From assembly GCF_001548235.1 (NCBI RefSeq), contig NZ_AP014938.1:248001-312000 (forward strand): a stretch of DNA of 64,000 nucleotides, written 5' to 3'. The translations under genes and the position numbers were made by a program. The first letter of the stretch is position 1. Each line of letters opens with the position of its first letter. Source of the DNA: Rothia mucilaginosa (GTDB lineage: Bacteria; Actinomycetota; Actinomycetes; Actinomycetales; Micrococcaceae). The notes beneath the pieces were generated by a model. That model made no database searches, had not been told where the DNA came from, and saw nothing but the letters and a program-made list of their open reading frames with translations. Positions 63,278 to 64,000 of the stretch are shown one piece after another.

Positions 63278-64000
63278 TTAGTCGTTGCCCTCGGCAAGCA
63301 CTGCGGCTTCCGTGTCATCGGGCAGGAAGGGCGCGAGCGCCGGTAGCTCCTCCAGGGAGTTCAACCCGAGCTTCGCCAGCAGCAGCTCCGTGGTTTCGTA
63401 GAGGGTCGCGCCGCTTCCGGCTTCTCGCCCTGCTTCACGAATCAGCTGCCGTTGCAACAGCTGACGGATTGCCGCGTCCGCGTTTACGCCTCGAATGGAG
63501 GCTACCCTCGCCCTGGTCACCGGCTGCTGGTAGGCAATCACGGCAAGCGTCTCGTAGGCGGGCTTGCTGAGGGTCGCGCTCTTGGAGCGGGTCACGAAGC
63601 GTGCCACCCAGGGGGCGAAGTCGTCGCGGGCGTAGAGCTTCCAGCCTCCTGCGATGTTCCGCAGCTGGAATCCGCGCGGTTCGGGCGCCACCCGGTTTTC
63701 GTCTTCTCCGTAGCCGCTTTCTTCGCCGTTGTACTCGCGGTACAACTGGTCGAGCGCGTGCTCAACAGCTCGTTCGCTGACGATGAGCGCGGCGGAGAGT
63801 TCTTTGACGCCCACGGGCGCTTCGGCAACGGCGAGGATCGCCTCGATGGCGCTTTTGACGCCGCCGGGGATTGCCTCGACCTTGGAGAATTCGGCTTCGG
63901 CATCGACCGCCACACTGGGTGCGGTGGAGGGGCCTCCCGCCGGAATCTTCGCAGGTTTCTTCTCTGCGTGGGGCGCAGGTTCCTGCGGTGCCTCGGAGCT
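63278..64000 (-). CDS. scpB: Segregation and condensation protein ScpB (5' end outside window)
   Basis: ScpB forms the SMC-ScpAB condensin, made of two winged-helix domains. Visible blocks are AIEAILAVAEAPVGVKELSAAL, which opens the first domain (split at GVK), GWKLYARDDFAPWVARF, and LSKPAYETLAVIAYQQPVTRARVASIRGVNAD. The frame is open to the window edge without a stop. A GTG at 63913 could start it, but has no ribosome-binding site, and the extra upstream residues are Pro/Ala/Lys-rich like other N-termini in this window. scpA is presumably just outside. It leads the scpB-rluB-tyrA-cmk-der series. Confidence 0.88.
   Translation of the reverse strand, partial: SSEAPQEPAPHAEKKPAKIPAGGPSTAPSVAVDAEAEFSKVEAIPGGVKSAIEAILAVAEAPVGVKELSAALIVSERAVEHALDQLYREYNGEESGYGEDENRVAPEPRGFQLRNIAGGWKLYARDDFAPWVARFVTRSKSATLSKPAYETLAVIAYQQPVTRARVASIRGVNADAAIRQLLQRQLIREAGREAGSGATLYETTELLLAKLGLNSLEELPALAPFLPDDTEAAVLAEGND

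Overview
The window is chromosomal DNA from a high-GC Gram-positive bacterium of the family Micrococcaceae, most probably a Rothia of the R. mucilaginosa type. That name is inferred from protein character and gene order; no 16S rRNA gene is present. Supporting signs are a mycothione reductase (mycothiol is confined to actinobacteria), an actinobacterial dcw cluster, MerR/FtsR and Rv2175c-type proteins, and a MurE whose substrate-specificity motif lacks the arginine typical of diaminopimelate enzymes. No phage, insertion sequence, CRISPR array or resistance island was found. Most of the window is ordinary core genome with a few accessory units.

Layout. 1-17,500 (minus strand): the division and cell-wall (dcw) cluster, read right to left as mraZ, rsmH, an ftsL-like gene, ftsI, murE, murF, mraY, murD, ftsW, murG, murC, ftsQ (cut by the window edge). 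It makes lipid II and the septal machinery, and it is preceded by a TGG repeat array that looks like a MraZ operator. 17,800-31,500: DUF3040 protein, dinB, polyprenyl synthase, Rv2175c-like DNA-binding protein, PknL-like kinase, class II DAHP synthase, PlsC-type acyltransferase, alpha/beta hydrolase, acyl-CoA ligase, mycothione reductase. Much of this order matches the M. tuberculosis Rv2150c-Rv2187 region. 31,700-35,900: parA-like gene, two MerR regulators and gcvH. The places where relatives carry garA and a DUF151 nuclease gene hold no protein gene here, and one of them holds a strongly structured RNA candidate.

36,200-43,600: bifunctional proline dehydrogenase (putA) divergent from a LysR regulator, then a two-gene unit for a Tat-exported protein and a propeller-like protein, both unrecognised. 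43,700-49,400: a glycerol module with a SorC-type regulator divergent from glpD-glpF-glpK. 49,500-53,500: small membrane proteins, two alkylation-repair genes (ogt, tag), a DUF1304 protein and one or two candidate structured RNAs. 53,700-57,600: two tandem paralogous L-lactate permeases, each with its own terminator. 58,100-64,000: tRNA-Pro(GGG) and, on the minus strand, scpB (cut), rluB, tyrA, cmk and der.

Metabolically the window suits an oral or airway commensal that takes up lactate, glycerol and proline while growing a Lys-type peptidoglycan. The strongest leads for something undescribed are the multi-hairpin RNA at 33,815-34,122, a pseudoknot-like element next to it, a terminator-like hairpin in the leader of one lactate permease, a three-hairpin leader before a His-tailed membrane protein, and 15-bp in-frame tandem repeats recurring in ftsQ, dinB and rluB.
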